Shown here piece by piece: positions 16,387 through 26,280 of a stretch of 64,000 nucleotides of DNA (the first letter of the stretch is position 1; each line of letters opens with the position of its first letter). Below the pieces are notes generated by a model. The model saw nothing but the letters and a program-made list of their open reading frames with translations. It was not told the DNA's origin and searched no databases. The stretch comes from Metaclostridioides mangenotii (GTDB lineage Bacteria; Bacillota; Clostridia; Peptostreptococcales; Peptostreptococcaceae), in contig NZ_JAGGJX010000005.1 of NCBI RefSeq assembly GCF_017873185.1, positions 1 through 64,000 on the forward strand. Direction: 5' to 3'. The position numbers were made by a program, and so were the translations under genes.

Positions 16387-17415
16387 TTAATCTCCTATGT
16401 AGTATATCGAGTCATCTGGGACTCTCTCATCCTCTAATTTATTCGATAAACTAAAAACCTTTTTATAGTAATTATTATAGTCGGCTATTGTATTATTAAT
16501 TGGCGTATATTTTAAATTAGATCTATCAAGTGTTTCTTTGCTTATTCTAAGTTTCGGGGAAACATCCATCTCTTTGATATATTTATTAGTATCTTCAGGA
16601 TTTTTAATTGCCCAATCTGTACTAGTAGATACTTGACCTACAAATGAGTTTACAAAATCGTTATTTGTATTTAAAAAGTCATCTCTTACAACTATTGTAT
16701 ACTGTGGACAACCTTTAGAATTAGCATAGTTTTCTTTCCAAGAATCATTAATTCCTTTTACAACTCTAATATTTCGTTCTGGATTATCATTTAAAAGGGT
16801 TGTCAATACTGGTTCTGGGACAAAAGCATTTATAGGTTTATTTGCTTCTATCTCTGATATCATATTTGGCTCTGATTCATAATAGTCCATAATATTTATG
16901 GTTTTCATTTCAATATCATCAGAATTTACACCACTTTCATTTAAAGTAATCTGAATAACATCATCATTTGCATCACCATAAGTAACATTAACCACTTCTT
17001 TATTTTTTAAATCAGATATGCTATTTACACCCTCTTCATTTGATACAAAATAGTATGGGTTCATTCCTATTGTACCCATTATCTTATATTTTCCATTTTG
17101 ATTATATGCCCTTGCAGCTATATCAGGCGTCACAATAGCTATATCGACATTAAATTCTAAAAGGGAGTTAAGCAGTTCTTCCTTATCATCATTGATAATA
17201 TATCTAGTCTCATATCCTTCTTTAATTTTTGGCGTTTCATTGTAGAGTTTTGCGACAGAAACAGTTGGCAAACCATCTAATGTTGCTACTTTTACCTCTC
17301 TGACTACGGATGTTCTATCTTCTGCTGATTTTTCAACCTCGTCACTTTTACTACATCCTATCACTATACTTATAATTAATATAGCCAGTAGCAGTATATA
17401 TATTACCCTTTTCAA
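16387..17415 (-). CDS. Orphan ABC-type substrate-binding lipoprotein (NMT1/TauA-like)
   Basis: A 342-residue lipoprotein. A hydrophobic signal ends at IVIGCSKS with the lipidated Cys near residue 21. The body resembles the NMT1/SsuA-like binding-protein fold, with VKVATLDGLPTVSVAKLYNE at the start, FNVDIAIVTPDIAARAYNQNGKYKIMGTIGMNPYYFV, and SISDLKNKEVVNVTYGDANDDV. Proteins of this fold bind sulfonates, nitrate-like anions or thiamine precursors. No permease or ATPase gene is adjacent, so the substrate cannot be inferred and it may use a transporter encoded elsewhere or act as a sensor. Confidence 0.7.
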   Translation of the reverse strand: MKRVIYILLLAILIISIVIGCSKSDEVEKSAEDRTSVVREVKVATLDGLPTVSVAKLYNETPKIKEGYETRYIINDDKEELLNSLLEFNVDIAIVTPDIAARAYNQNGKYKIMGTIGMNPYYFVSNEEGVNSISDLKNKEVVNVTYGDANDDVIQITLNESGVNSDDIEMKTINIMDYYESEPNMISEIEANKPINAFVPEPVLTTLLNDNPERNIRVVKGINDSWKENYANSKGCPQYTIVVRDDFLNTNNDFVNSFVGQVSTSTDWAIKNPEDTNKYIKEMDVSPKLRISKETLDRSNLKYTPINNTIADYNNYYKKVFSLSNKLEDERVPDDSIYYIGD

Positions 17416-17471
17416 TTCCTTTCCCCCTCAATCTCTAAGTTTAATTATATATGTTTATTAAATAAAAATAT

Positions 17472-19385
17472 TTAATGTCTCTTTTTCCTAGCTGTCTTAG
17501 GCACTTTATTATTTTTTTGTGTCTTAGCATTAGTAGTTTTATAGCTACTTGTTCTATTATCTTTATTTCTAAACGCACCGTTTTTATAATTTGATGGTTT
17601 AATTAAACACCTAGGCCCAAATCCGATTAAATCTTCTCTGCCGGCTTGAATTAAAGCCGCACGAACCAATTCATAATTTCTTGGGGCTCTGTATTGAAGA
17701 AGAGCTCTTTGCATTGCTTTTTCTGTTTTACTCTTTGGAATATAAACTTCTTTCATAGTTATTGGGTTAAGCCCAGTATAAAACATCGTAGTCGATAGTG
17801 TACCTGGTGTAGGATAAAAATCCTGTACTTGCTCAGGTTGATAGTGTATGTCTCTTAAATATTCAGCAAGTTCTATAGCATCTTCTAATGTAGCTCCTGG
17901 ATGACTAGACATCAGGTAAGGAACTAAAAACTGTTTTTTACCTATTTTCTCATTTATTTCAAAGAATTTTTTACTAAATTTTGAATAAGTTTTTCCAGCA
18001 GGCTTTTGCATATAATCCAGTACATTTTCTGATATATGCTCTGGTGCTACTTTCAATTGCCCACTTACATGGTGCTCTATCAATTCCTTCAAAAACTTAT
18101 CACTCTTATCTGCCATAACATAGTCGTATCTGATACCAGATCGAACAAATACTTTTTTTATATTCGGCAAGTTTCTGACTCTATTTAAAACTTGTAAATA
18201 ATCTGTGTGGTCCACATCCATATTTTTACAAGGAGATGGGTAAAGGCACTGTCTATCTTTACAAGCTCCTTTTGTTATCTGTTTTTTACAAGCAGGACTT
18301 CTAAAATTTGCTGTAGGCCCACCTATATCATGTATATATCCTTTAAAGTCTGGAAGTTGAGTTATTTGGATAGCCTCATCCACTATAGACTCTTCACTCC
18401 TACTTTGTACTGCTCTCCCTTGGTGGAAAGTAATTGCACAAAACGAGCAACTTCCAAAACATCCTCTTGAACTAACTATACTAAATTTAACTTCTTGTAT
18501 AGCAGGTATACCTCCTGACTTCTCGTATGTTGGATGATATGTATTTGCATATGGAAGCGAATATACTTCATCCAATTCTTCTCTAGTTAATGGCTTTTCA
18601 GGTTTATTTTGAACTAAAAATTTACCTGCGTGCTCCTGAACCATTACTTTTCCTCTAAAAGGATCTTGCTCATCATATTGAATTTTAAACGCTTCTGCGT
18701 ATTTTTTCTTATCTTGACATACATCTTTATACGATGGGATCAATACATAGTCATCGTATATCTCATCCAAACTATCAGCTATATAACATGTTCCATCTAC
18801 ATGTCTGATGTATTTTCTATCATATCCATCATTTAAAGCGTTTGCTACCTCTACTATTTGTTTCTCACTCATTCCGTATACAAGTACATCTGCACCACTG
18901 TCAATAAGCATAGATTTTCTAACTCTATCTCCCCAGTAATCGTAATGAGCAAATCTTCTAAGGCTAGCCTCAATTCCACCTATTATAATTGGAACATCTC
19001 CATACGCCTCTCTTATTTTGTTACAGTATACTATAGTAGCTAAATCGGGCCTATGTCCCATCTCGCCACCTGGTGAGTACAAGTCCTTTTGTCTACGCTT
19101 TTTGCTTACTGAATAATGATTGACCATTGAATCCATATTTCCACTGTTAACTAAAAATCCTAGTCTTGGTTTACCAAGTCTTTTAAAATCGTCAACTGAT
19201 TTCCAACTAGGTTGAGCAATAATTCCAACCTTATAGCCACTTTTTTCTAGCACTCTTGATATAATTGCAGTTCCAAAGCTGTGATGATCTACATAAGCAT
19301 CACCCGTAACTAGAACAAAATCAAGTTCATCCCAACTTCTATCAATCATATCTTGAATACTTATTGGTAAAAATTTATTTTCCAT
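17472..19385 (-). CDS. YgiQ family radical SAM protein
   Basis: A 637-residue protein of the YgiQ/UPF0313 family. The N-terminal part ([35 protein letters not shown]) resembles a cobalamin-binding-like domain. The radical SAM core holds the cluster motif CFGSCSFC around residue 310, followed by [12 protein letters not shown] and a Cys-rich insert ([23 protein letters not shown]). The C-terminal tail is strongly basic. The reaction is unknown. Single gene; ribosome binding site AGGAGG. Confidence 0.9.
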   Translation of the reverse strand: MENKFLPISIQDMIDRSWDELDFVLVTGDAYVDHHSFGTAIISRVLEKSGYKVGIIAQPSWKSVDDFKRLGKPRLGFLVNSGNMDSMVNHYSVSKKRRQKDLYSPGGEMGHRPDLATIVYCNKIREAYGDVPIIIGGIEASLRRFAHYDYWGDRVRKSMLIDSGADVLVYGMSEKQIVEVANALNDGYDRKYIRHVDGTCYIADSLDEIYDDYVLIPSYKDVCQDKKKYAEAFKIQYDEQDPFRGKVMVQEHAGKFLVQNKPEKPLTREELDEVYSLPYANTYHPTYEKSGGIPAIQEVKFSIVSSRGCFGSCSFCAITFHQGRAVQSRSEESIVDEAIQITQLPDFKGYIHDIGGPTANFRSPACKKQITKGACKDRQCLYPSPCKNMDVDHTDYLQVLNRVRNLPNIKKVFVRSGIRYDYVMADKSDKFLKELIEHHVSGQLKVAPEHISENVLDYMQKPAGKTYSKFSKKFFEINEKIGKKQFLVPYLMSSHPGATLEDAIELAEYLRDIHYQPEQVQDFYPTPGTLSTTMFYTGLNPITMKEVYIPKSKTEKAMQRALLQYRAPRNYELVRAALIQAGREDLIGFGPRCLIKPSNYKNGAFRNKDNRTSSYKTTNAKTQKNNKVPKTARKKRH

Positions 19386-19935
19386 CGTTCCTCCTGCTTA
19401 CAATAAAAAAGCATTTCTATATTAAATAATTTATAAATTATCTGAATTTTTACAGTAAATTCCACGTTAATTAATCCTTATTACATAGTATATCAAACTT
19501 TCTTTCCTAAACAAAGTTTTATCTTTGATCTTAAACTTGCCAATTCTAGATAAAAATATATCAATAAATTAAATGTATAGCTGTGTTAATTCTAAATACT
19601 ATATCCTATATATAAAATTATCATAAAGCAATATTTATATTCACAAAATATTTAACAAAAATTTTATAAATAAAAATATGATTAGATAAAACTCGCCATA
19701 TTTTATCTAATCATATTTTTTTAGTAAACATATAATTTTTCAAAACTTTAGAACGCGGTTTAACCTATAATTGATTATATAAACATCCGCCAATATTTAT
19801 ATAACTAAGTTTTAAATGCCATTTATTTTTAAAACTAGAATATAACATTATCCACAAAAAGGATACAAAATGTTGTGAAATACCATTTTTTGATGTGAAT
19901 AAATATTTTCGAATTTTTTATAGTCTTAAACACCT
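19386..19935. other. Intergenic region, only a terminator seen
   Basis: A 550-base AT-rich gap between ygiQ and the thioesterase. A bidirectional terminator sits at 19678-19722. I found no ORF with a ribosome binding site, no decayed gene fragment I could name and no repeat. Confidence 0.5.
19678..19722 (-). terminator. Bidirectional terminator hairpin
   Basis: Perfect 14-bp arms ATGATTAGATAAAA (19678-19691) and TTTTATCTAATCAT (19701-19714), loop of 9 bases, T7 on the plus strand and T5 on the minus strand. It lies 214 bases downstream of the thioesterase stop and could end that operon. Confidence 0.7.
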
Positions 19936-20439
19936 CTAAAGTTCTATGTACTCAACCTTTTCATCATCTTCAACACTTATCCATTCTTCTTCATCAAGTT
20001 CTGCATCAGAAATTTGGCCTATAGGCATCTTCATATACTTGCCATGTGCAGTTGCAGCTATTTCTCCATTCGGAAGAATTACCTCACCTGTACCTTCAAA
20101 TAGCTTTCTATTTTCTTTAGTTATTCTGCCAACTACTTTTATTGTTTCATCCAATGGCACTGGTTTTTTATACTTTACCTCTAAAGAGACAGTTACGCCC
20201 CAAATCTGATCGTCATTGATGCTTACAGCTCTTCCTATAGTTTCATCTAATAAAGCTGCAGTCATTCCTCCATGAAGTCTCCCTGGATAACTTTGATGCC
20301 AATCTTTAGTCTTGCAAATTGATACAAGCTCTCCATTTTCTAATTCATAAAATCCTGTTTTTAATCCAAGGTCATTTTTAACACCACAAACTATGCAAGA
20401 TTTTGAAACATTTTGTTTTTTCAATACTTTATACTTCAA
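19936..20439 (-). CDS. Hotdog-fold thioesterase, PaaI-like
   Basis: A 167-residue protein of the hotdog superfamily. The central signature SYPGRLHGGMTAALLDETIGRA holds the HGG and catalytic acidic residue typical of PaaI/YbgC-like acyl-CoA thioesterases, followed by VTVSLEVKYKKPVPLDE. An N-terminal CIVCG...LGLKTGF segment matches a subfamily with a short Cys motif. The C-terminal 25 residues are very acidic. The acyl substrate is not known. It follows a small membrane protein gene by 18 bases and probably shares its transcript. Confidence 0.8.
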   Translation of the reverse strand: MKYKVLKKQNVSKSCIVCGVKNDLGLKTGFYELENGELVSICKTKDWHQSYPGRLHGGMTAALLDETIGRAVSINDDQIWGVTVSLEVKYKKPVPLDETIKVVGRITKENRKLFEGTGEVILPNGEIAATAHGKYMKMPIGQISDAELDEEEWISVEDDEKVEYIEL

Positions 20440-20457
20440 AGTTCATCCCTCCTTTAA

Positions 20458-20934
20458 CTACTCTACACCTAATTCTTCTGTAGTTATCTTAAATCTTTTA
20501 CTAAGTTTACTCAACAGTTTACTTTCATTTTCAGCATCAATAGCATTTAGAAAAATTTTTGATTTTCCTTTATCTGTTATGATTTCAATCTTTCTATCGT
20601 TTAGAATAACATCTTTAATATCCCAAAAACTTATTCTTACGTTTCTTTTTTGTCCTGTCAAAAATGTAAATTTATTATTAATATCGATTGAATAGTTATC
20701 TATAGACAGATAAACTTCCCTCTGATATTTATTTGTAAATTCACGTCCCTGTCTAAATGCAAATACTGCAAGTAAAATCAGTGAAAAATACAACATTTTA
20801 CTGTAATCGTAAGCTAGAAAAGCTAATCCCAATGTAGCTATTGATGTGATCATACTGATAATAGTCGCTTTTCTAAAATACCCTCTATCTGAATGCTTTA
20901 TATGCAAAAATTTATTTTTCCCCAAAGTATTCAC
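20458..20934 (-). CDS. Small membrane protein, PH-like domain, unknown function
   Basis: A 158-residue protein with two close membrane helices (about residues 23-62) followed by a soluble beta-rich region with VYLSIDNYSIDINNKFTFLTGQKRNVRISFWDIKDVILNDRKIEIITDKG. The layout of two helices then a strand-rich domain with a W-D-I-K motif is like bacterial PH-type (YdbT/YvbH-like) proteins, but I cannot name the family with certainty. It lies between the PHP hydrolase and thioesterase genes, all minus strand with gaps of 18-24 bases. Confidence 0.6.
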   Translation of the reverse strand: MNTLGKNKFLHIKHSDRGYFRKATIISMITSIATLGLAFLAYDYSKMLYFSLILLAVFAFRQGREFTNKYQREVYLSIDNYSIDINNKFTFLTGQKRNVRISFWDIKDVILNDRKIEIITDKGKSKIFLNAIDAENESKLLSKLSKRFKITTEELGVE

Positions 20935-20958
20935 TCCTAATACTAAATTTATAATTAT

Positions 20959-21678
20959 CTAGAAATCTACACCAAAGAACTTAATTATCTCATCTTCGTT
21001 GTAATTTATAACCAATTCATCTGGAAAATCTACTTCCTTTAATATATCTAAAGCATTTGAAAAATCTCCTACAGAATAGCAAATATGTGCATCACTTCCA
21101 AGAATTATCCTAGTTCCATACTCTTTACACAACTCAAGCATTACAACTCCATTTTCTCTAGCTCTTTGTCTATAAGAATTCGGGTTCATAGAAGAGTTAT
21201 TTACTTCGAGTAAAACATTTTTCTCCTTAGCATATTTAACTATCTCTTTGTAATCAATAGGAAACTGACTATCATCAGGGTGACCTATTATTTTAATTTT
21301 TTCATGATCCATAACTTTTAAAATAGATTTTGTATTTTGTTTAATATCACCTGGAGAAATACAAGGCATGTGAAAGCTGGCGATTATATAATCCGCACCT
21401 ATTGCTATATCATCGCTCACATCTATATCGCCATCAAAATTTATAATATTGGCTTCAATTCCTCTAAGTACCTTAACACCATTTACTTCCCTAGGTATAA
21501 CATACATATTTTGAAAATAAAATGGATGCCCACCTCCAGGCATATCAGGTGCATGATCCGAAACACCAAGGAACTTTATCCCCTTACTAGATGCAATTTC
21601 TATATTTTCCTTAACAGTACTATAAGCATGTCCACTCTCAACAGTATGGCAATGCAAATCTAAAATAGGTTTTGCCAT
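20959..21678 (-). CDS. PHP-domain phosphatase/hydrolase (YcdX-like)
   Basis: A 239-residue PHP domain protein. Metal-binding motifs are visible as DLHCHTVESGHAYST near the N-terminus, GVSDHAPDMPGG, a central IIGHPDD, and the late LGSDAHICYSVG. Together they build the trinuclear zinc-type site of YcdX-like phosphoesterases. Start ATG at 21678 is chosen because AAGGAGG lies 6 bases upstream; the in-frame start at 21729 has none. Substrate unknown. It leads a likely operon with the membrane protein and thioesterase. Confidence 0.87.
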   Translation of the reverse strand: MAKPILDLHCHTVESGHAYSTVKENIEIASSKGIKFLGVSDHAPDMPGGGHPFYFQNMYVIPREVNGVKVLRGIEANIINFDGDIDVSDDIAIGADYIIASFHMPCISPGDIKQNTKSILKVMDHEKIKIIGHPDDSQFPIDYKEIVKYAKEKNVLLEVNNSSMNPNSYRQRARENGVVMLELCKEYGTRIILGSDAHICYSVGDFSNALDILKEVDFPDELVINYNEDEIIKFFGVDF

Positions 21679-21999
21679 GTCATCCTCCTTAAATCCTTCT
21701 ATTGTGATCAATATTATATTGTTAATCAAATTAAATCAATTAATACATACAATTAGTTAATCGATATAAAATAAATCATCCAATCTCCTAAATAATATAT
21801 TAACTCAAAGTAATATAATTTCATATATTATTATCAATTAAAATGAGCTGCCTCAAAATAGAGACAGCTATTTTTTCAAACTCATCCCAAGGCTTTCCTA
21901 GTAAATCAAATTGATTTACTAGATGAGTTACAATTAAATTCGTAACGAAAGTGTTACCTTGGATCATGCCTAACAAGCCAATCTGACTTGATACAGCAT
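21679..21999. other. Structured intergenic region downstream of the S1-domain gene
   Basis: Several nested inverted repeats lie here. CTAGTAAATCAA-A-TTGATTTACTAG (21898-21922) is enclosed by AACTCAT/ATGAGTT (21879-21885 and 21923-21929). GTAAC-N6-GTTAC sits at 21942-21957. AGCTGcCTC/GAGaCAGCT (21846-21869) has a plus-strand T-run. On the minus strand one frame stays open across most of it (MIQGNTFVTNLIVTHLVNQF and on) but without a ribosome binding site. It may be the eroded end of an insertion element or an RNA structure; undecided. Confidence 0.4.
21846..21876 (-). terminator. Bidirectional terminator
   Basis: Stem AGCTGcCTC / GAGaCAGCT with loop AAAATA, T6 on the plus strand and a weaker CATTTT on the minus strand. 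It is the first convincing terminator after the S1-domain gene. Confidence 0.6.
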
Positions 22000-23232
22000 T
22001 TATATTTCTAAATCTTTAAATTTATCTTTAAACAAATCGCCTATACTACCCAAAGAATCCTCTACCTCTAAAAATCCAGAGATATCTTCTTCTGGCTCTC
22101 TATTAGCTTCTTTAATTGAAACCAACATTCTCTTGTTCTTTGGCTTAAACTCTAGTACTTTTACTTTTATTTCATCATCTACATTTACTATATTAGTAAT
22201 CTTAGCTACTCTTTCATCACTAAGTTCAGATATAGGTAAATACGCATCTACACCCTCTGTAACTTGAACAAATGCAGCATTTTCTATTATTCTTAAAACT
22301 TTAACATCAATTATATCGCCAACACTAACTTCTTTAGCTATAAGATCCCAAGGATCGTTATTTATATCTTTTAATGCTAAAGCAATTTTTTTAGTTTCTT
22401 TGTCTATATCTAATACAAATACTTCAACCTCTTGACCTTCAGAAAGTACATCTTCAACAGAATCTACTCTAGTCCAAGCTAAGTTTTTAATATGAGCTAG
22501 CCCTTCAACGCCGCCGATATCTACAAATGCACCGTAAGACATTATCTTTGTAACTTTACCGTCTTTCTTTTGGCCAACTTCAAGGGAATTGAACAGATCT
22601 TCTTTAGCTTGTTTGATTCTAGCTCTTTCAGCATCTCTTTCCTCTTTAATTTGCATTCTTCTCTCTGCTCTTTCTTTATCAAGTCTCTCTTGTAAAACGT
22701 CTCTATGAGAAGCAACAAGTCTATTCTTCTTGATATCTAACTCTTTTATATAAACTTCTAAATTTTTACCTATATATTTTGATGTGTCTGTTACAAATTT
22801 AGTATCTAATTGTGATATAGGTATAAATAAAGTGTACGCTTTAAACGCAGCAAATACGCCTTTTTCAATACTTTTTTCTACATCTACAGTTATTATTCTG
22901 TGTTCGTCAAAAGCTTTTTGTATTTCCCCTAAATCAGCTTTTTTATCAGCTTGTAATTTTGAAAGTTTAATTGTTCCATCTTTTTGTGATACCTTTGTTA
23001 TTACTGCACTTATTTCGTCTCCAACATTAAATAAATCGCTTGGAAATGTTCCTCTTTTTATATTTAATTCATCCAATGATATAATTCCATCAAAACCATT
23101 TCCTAAATCTAATTGAACACCATCATTTGAAATGTTGTTTATTTTTCCTGTTATTATTTCCCCTACTTTTACTTTATCTAGCTCTTGCTCTTGTTGTGCA
23201 AGTAACTCTTCCATCGTCAGTTCTTGATCCAT
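22000..23232 (-). CDS. S1-domain RNA-binding protein (ribosomal protein S1 homologue)
   Basis: A 410-residue protein with four S1-type beta-barrels at about residues 22-92, 105-170 (divergent), 218-290 (GQKKDGKVTKIMSYGAFVDIGGVEGLAHIKNLAW, the best copy) and 300-380. A charged helix rich in Glu and Arg (about 175-210) links the second and third. This is the size and layout of Firmicute S1 homologues, which bind single-stranded mRNA or act in translation. Ribosome binding site AAAGGATG. Monocistronic, with a structured region and terminator downstream. Confidence 0.88.
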   Translation of the reverse strand: MDQELTMEELLAQQEQELDKVKVGEIITGKINNISNDGVQLDLGNGFDGIISLDELNIKRGTFPSDLFNVGDEISAVITKVSQKDGTIKLSKLQADKKADLGEIQKAFDEHRIITVDVEKSIEKGVFAAFKAYTLFIPISQLDTKFVTDTSKYIGKNLEVYIKELDIKKNRLVASHRDVLQERLDKERAERRMQIKEERDAERARIKQAKEDLFNSLEVGQKKDGKVTKIMSYGAFVDIGGVEGLAHIKNLAWTRVDSVEDVLSEGQEVEVFVLDIDKETKKIALALKDINNDPWDLIAKEVSVGDIIDVKVLRIIENAAFVQVTEGVDAYLPISELSDERVAKITNIVNVDDEIKVKVLEFKPKNKRMLVSIKEANREPEEDISGFLEVEDSLGSIGDLFKDKFKDLEI

Positions 23233-23323
23233 ATTCTACATCCTTTCTTTAATTTAATAAGCATATGTAAATATTATACCATTAATATATGAAATACATA
23301 TAAATTTCTTAGATCAATTTATA

Positions 23324-24682
23324 TTATTCATCAATTTTTGATAAAGTTTTTTTATAAAAAACTATAAAACATGTAAATGTTACTGTAGCAGCTATTATAT
23401 CAGCTATTGGTTCCGCTAAAAGCACTGCAAATAATTTATTTTCCATAAAGCCTGGAAGTATAAATATAAGTGGAACCAAAAGTACTATTTTTCTGAGTAT
23501 AGCCATTAAAAATGATATTTTTGATTTTCCTAAAGCTAAAAATGTCTGTTGACATGAAATCTGAACTCCTATAGTCATAATACCTGCAAAGTAAATTCTC
23601 AAACTCCAACTAGTTATATTTACTAGATCAACGTCATTGTTAAAAATTCCGACAAAAACTTGGGGGAATGTCATTAGAGCCAACCACATAATTAAAGCAA
23701 AAGAAAAGCATACTATTATAGATAGTTTAAATGTAGATTTCACTCTGTCAAACTGTTTTGCACCGTAATTATAACTGATTATAGGTTGCGCTCCTTGCAT
23801 AAGTCCAACAATTGGAAGCATTACTATCTGCATTATACTGCTCATTATAGTCATTGCACCTACTGCCAGATCTCCACCAAATAATTGCAGTCTACTATTT
23901 AAAGATACTAACACTAAACTTTCTGTTGCTTGCATTATAAATGGCGATACTCCAAGTGCCATAATTCCTATCACAACTGCTTTATTTGGTTTAAAGTACT
24001 TAGATCTGATTTTTATAATACTCCTCTTACCAAACAAAAACAAAAGAACCCAAAGCGCTGATACACCTTGCGCAATGATAGTAGCAAAAGCTGCCCCTTT
24101 TACACCCATTCCTAATCCAAATATAAATATAGGGTCTAATATAATATTAATAATTGCTCCTATTACAACTGTAACCATACCAGTTGTAGCAAATCCCTGA
24201 GTATTTATAAATGGATTCATTCCCATAGAAATAAGAACAAATAAAGAACCCCAAAGGTATATACCTAAATAATCACTAGCATACCCAATGGTTGCTTCAC
24301 TTGCCCCAAATAGCCATAGTAAATGTTCTTTATTAAGCTGAAACACCACGATTAACACTATAGATACTAATATGAGTATAGAAAAACTGTTGCTCATTAT
24401 CTTCTCTGCACCATCGTTATCTTTTTCTCCCATTTTAATAGCAGCTAGAGGTCCACCACCCATACCTACAAGTGCACTGAAAGCTGATATTATAAGGATT
24501 ATTGGAAAAGACACTCCTACCCCAGCCATAGCTATCCCACCATCTACCATTCTGCCAATAAAAATCCTATCAACTATGTTGTATAAGACATTTACAAGTT
24601 GGGCGATAATAGCTGGAGTAGCCAATTTAAAAAGAAGTTTGGATATTTTTTCTTTTCCCAGATTCGAACCTCTGTTATTCAT
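23324..24682 (-). CDS. MATE family efflux transporter
   Basis: A 452-residue protein with twelve predicted membrane helices and MATE features: LFKLATPAIIAQLVNVLYNIVDRIFIGR near the start, a central NPFINTQGFATTGM and MQGAQPIISYNYGAKQFDR in the second half. MATE carriers export cationic drugs or toxins using a sodium or proton gradient, and some related MOP-superfamily members flip lipid-linked sugars. It is the last of four close minus-strand genes after a UbiA-type transferase and a HAD phosphatase. Ribosome binding site TTGGAGGGA. Confidence 0.87.
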   Translation of the reverse strand: MNNRGSNLGKEKISKLLFKLATPAIIAQLVNVLYNIVDRIFIGRMVDGGIAMAGVGVSFPIILIISAFSALVGMGGGPLAAIKMGEKDNDGAEKIMSNSFSILILVSIVLIVVFQLNKEHLLWLFGASEATIGYASDYLGIYLWGSLFVLISMGMNPFINTQGFATTGMVTVVIGAIINIILDPIFIFGLGMGVKGAAFATIIAQGVSALWVLLFLFGKRSIIKIRSKYFKPNKAVVIGIMALGVSPFIMQATESLVLVSLNSRLQLFGGDLAVGAMTIMSSIMQIVMLPIVGLMQGAQPIISYNYGAKQFDRVKSTFKLSIIVCFSFALIMWLALMTFPQVFVGIFNNDVDLVNITSWSLRIYFAGIMTIGVQISCQQTFLALGKSKISFLMAILRKIVLLVPLIFILPGFMENKLFAVLLAEPIADIIAATVTFTCFIVFYKKTLSKIDE

Positions 24683-24730
24683 CCAATCCCTCCAAATACC
24701 TCTAATTATATTTAATTTTTATTATAATAT

Positions 24731-25357
24731 CTAATTTACTTTTTCTTTAATTTCTCCATTGCGTTTGTTTACATAATAAGCATTTTTTACAAGGCTAAGC
24801 ATATCTAAATCGCTTTTTGAATCAGAAAAAGCATATGAATTTTCATAATCTATTTGAAAAGATTCCTCTTCTAAGTATTCATTTAATCTCTTCACTTTTT
24901 CACTTTTTTTACAATTTTTTCCTACTATTTTATTTTGATATTTTGATCCTATACACTCTAACTCGGTCCCAATTACCTTATCTGCCATATCATAACTTTC
25001 AAAGTACTTCATATAAGCATACGGAGATGCGGTTATCATTATGACAGGGACTCCATTTTTTTTATAATCTAATATCAATTTTTTCATACAAGTATTTATT
25101 TTAGGAATTAATTTTTGCTCAAAAAACTCCTTTAACTCATCCTCTTCAAAGTACTTGATTGCATAATAAATAGCTTCCTTTGCTCTTTCTATTGAAGTCA
25201 ATCTTAGAATATACATAATTAATACTGAAAAGACATATGGTAAGTTTAAGATAAGTTTAACCGGTTTTTTTTTAATTGCGTAAATAAAAAATTCTCTCAT
25301 ACTGTCTGTATGTATAACAGTATAGTCAATATCCAACAATAATATTTTCTTTTTCAT
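24731..25357 (-). CDS. HAD-IB family phosphatase
   Basis: A 208-residue HAD-superfamily protein. Motif I is LLLDIDYTVIHTD (nucleophile and acid/base Asp), motif II is VIMITASP, and the late acidic motif is YAFSDSKSDLDML. The helical cap inserted after motif I matches the phosphoserine-phosphatase-like class IB. I place the start at the ATG at 25357 (MKKKILLLD); the ORF opens five codons earlier. It lies 21 bases after the prenyltransferase gene, so it may remove the 5-phosphate of a lipid-linked phosphoribosyl product, as a PAP2 enzyme does in mycobacteria. That role is inference. Confidence 0.75.
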   Translation of the reverse strand: MKKKILLLDIDYTVIHTDSMREFFIYAIKKKPVKLILNLPYVFSVLIMYILRLTSIERAKEAIYYAIKYFEEDELKEFFEQKLIPKINTCMKKLILDYKKNGVPVIMITASPYAYMKYFESYDMADKVIGTELECIGSKYQNKIVGKNCKKSEKVKRLNEYLEEESFQIDYENSYAFSDSKSDLDMLSLVKNAYYVNKRNGEIKEKVN

Positions 25358-25378
25358 GACAAAATTCCTCATATCTAT

Positions 25379-26257
25379 CTAAAATTGTATAATTATACAT
25401 GAAACAACCCACAAAAAAACAGTTATTTGAATCCCTCTATCACTAAGTACAATAGTAGTCGGATTTCCATCATCAACCTTTTCTAAAATATAGTTGTATC
25501 TAAATACACCATAAACTACAAATATTGTAGTAAATATCATTAATGTCTTTGTAGGATCGCTAGTTGAATAAAGTGCATATGACACTATAATACTACTCAT
25601 TATAACAGTCATCATTTGGTTTATATTTTCAACACTGTATTCTTCAAGTATCTTTCTGTGTTGTGATGCTCGTCCTTTTAAATATTCAATCTCGCTTTTT
25701 CTTTTTCCTAATGCAAGATATAATGATAAAAAGAATGTACATAAAATTATCCAATTAGAAACACTAACCCCAATTGCCACACTACCTGCGAGGACTCTAA
25801 ATAAAAATCCAAATGCAATAGAAAATACATCTAATATCACTACATGTTTTAATACAAAAGAGTAAAATAAATTATTTATTAAGTATAATGCCAAAACAAT
25901 CAATAGTTTTATATTTACAGAGTAAGCAGTAAATAATGCTATTAGACACAATAAAACACCTAAAACAGCTGCGTTTCCTATCTTGATGTCTCCACTTGCT
26001 AAAGGTCTATTACGCTTTTTAGGATGTTCCCTATCTTTTTCAACATCAGCTATATCATTTAATACATAGACAGATGACGATAAAATACAGAACGATATAA
26101 ACGCTAAAATATTTGGAAGTATAAGCTGTACATCTAAAATATTATTTGAAAATATTATAGCTGCAAATACAAATAAATTTTTTATATACTGTTCTGGTCT
26201 CATTAATTTTATATACTTACCGAGTAAACTTGTTTTATTAACACATGAATCATTCAT
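25379..26257 (-). CDS. UbiA-family prenyltransferase, decaprenyl-phosphate phosphoribosyltransferase-like
   Basis: A 292-residue membrane protein with about nine helices. It opens with KYIKLMRPEQYIKNLFVFAAIIFS and has the first Asp-rich site NDIADVEKDREHPKKRNRPLASG, the hallmark of the UbiA subgroup that includes mycobacterial Rv3806c. The second region carries LGKRKSEIEYLKG. Such enzymes join phosphoribosyl diphosphate to polyprenyl phosphate, the first step to lipid-linked pentoses. Downstream come a HAD phosphatase and a MATE transporter, upstream a large membrane protein, all close together. Substrate not proven. Confidence 0.78.
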   Translation of the reverse strand: MNDSCVNKTSLLGKYIKLMRPEQYIKNLFVFAAIIFSNNILDVQLILPNILAFISFCILSSSVYVLNDIADVEKDREHPKKRNRPLASGDIKIGNAAVLGVLLCLIALFTAYSVNIKLLIVLALYLINNLFYSFVLKHVVILDVFSIAFGFLFRVLAGSVAIGVSVSNWIILCTFFLSLYLALGKRKSEIEYLKGRASQHRKILEEYSVENINQMMTVIMSSIIVSYALYSTSDPTKTLMIFTTIFVVYGVFRYNYILEKVDDGNPTTIVLSDRGIQITVFLWVVSCIIIQF

Positions 26258-26280
26258 TCTAATAATCCCCCCTCGTATAC

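Noticed and set aside
21855-21977. Minus-strand ORF beginning MIQGNTFVTNL downstream of the S1-domain gene
   Set aside because: No ribosome binding site and its span is made of inverted repeats; kept as a structured region rather than a gene.
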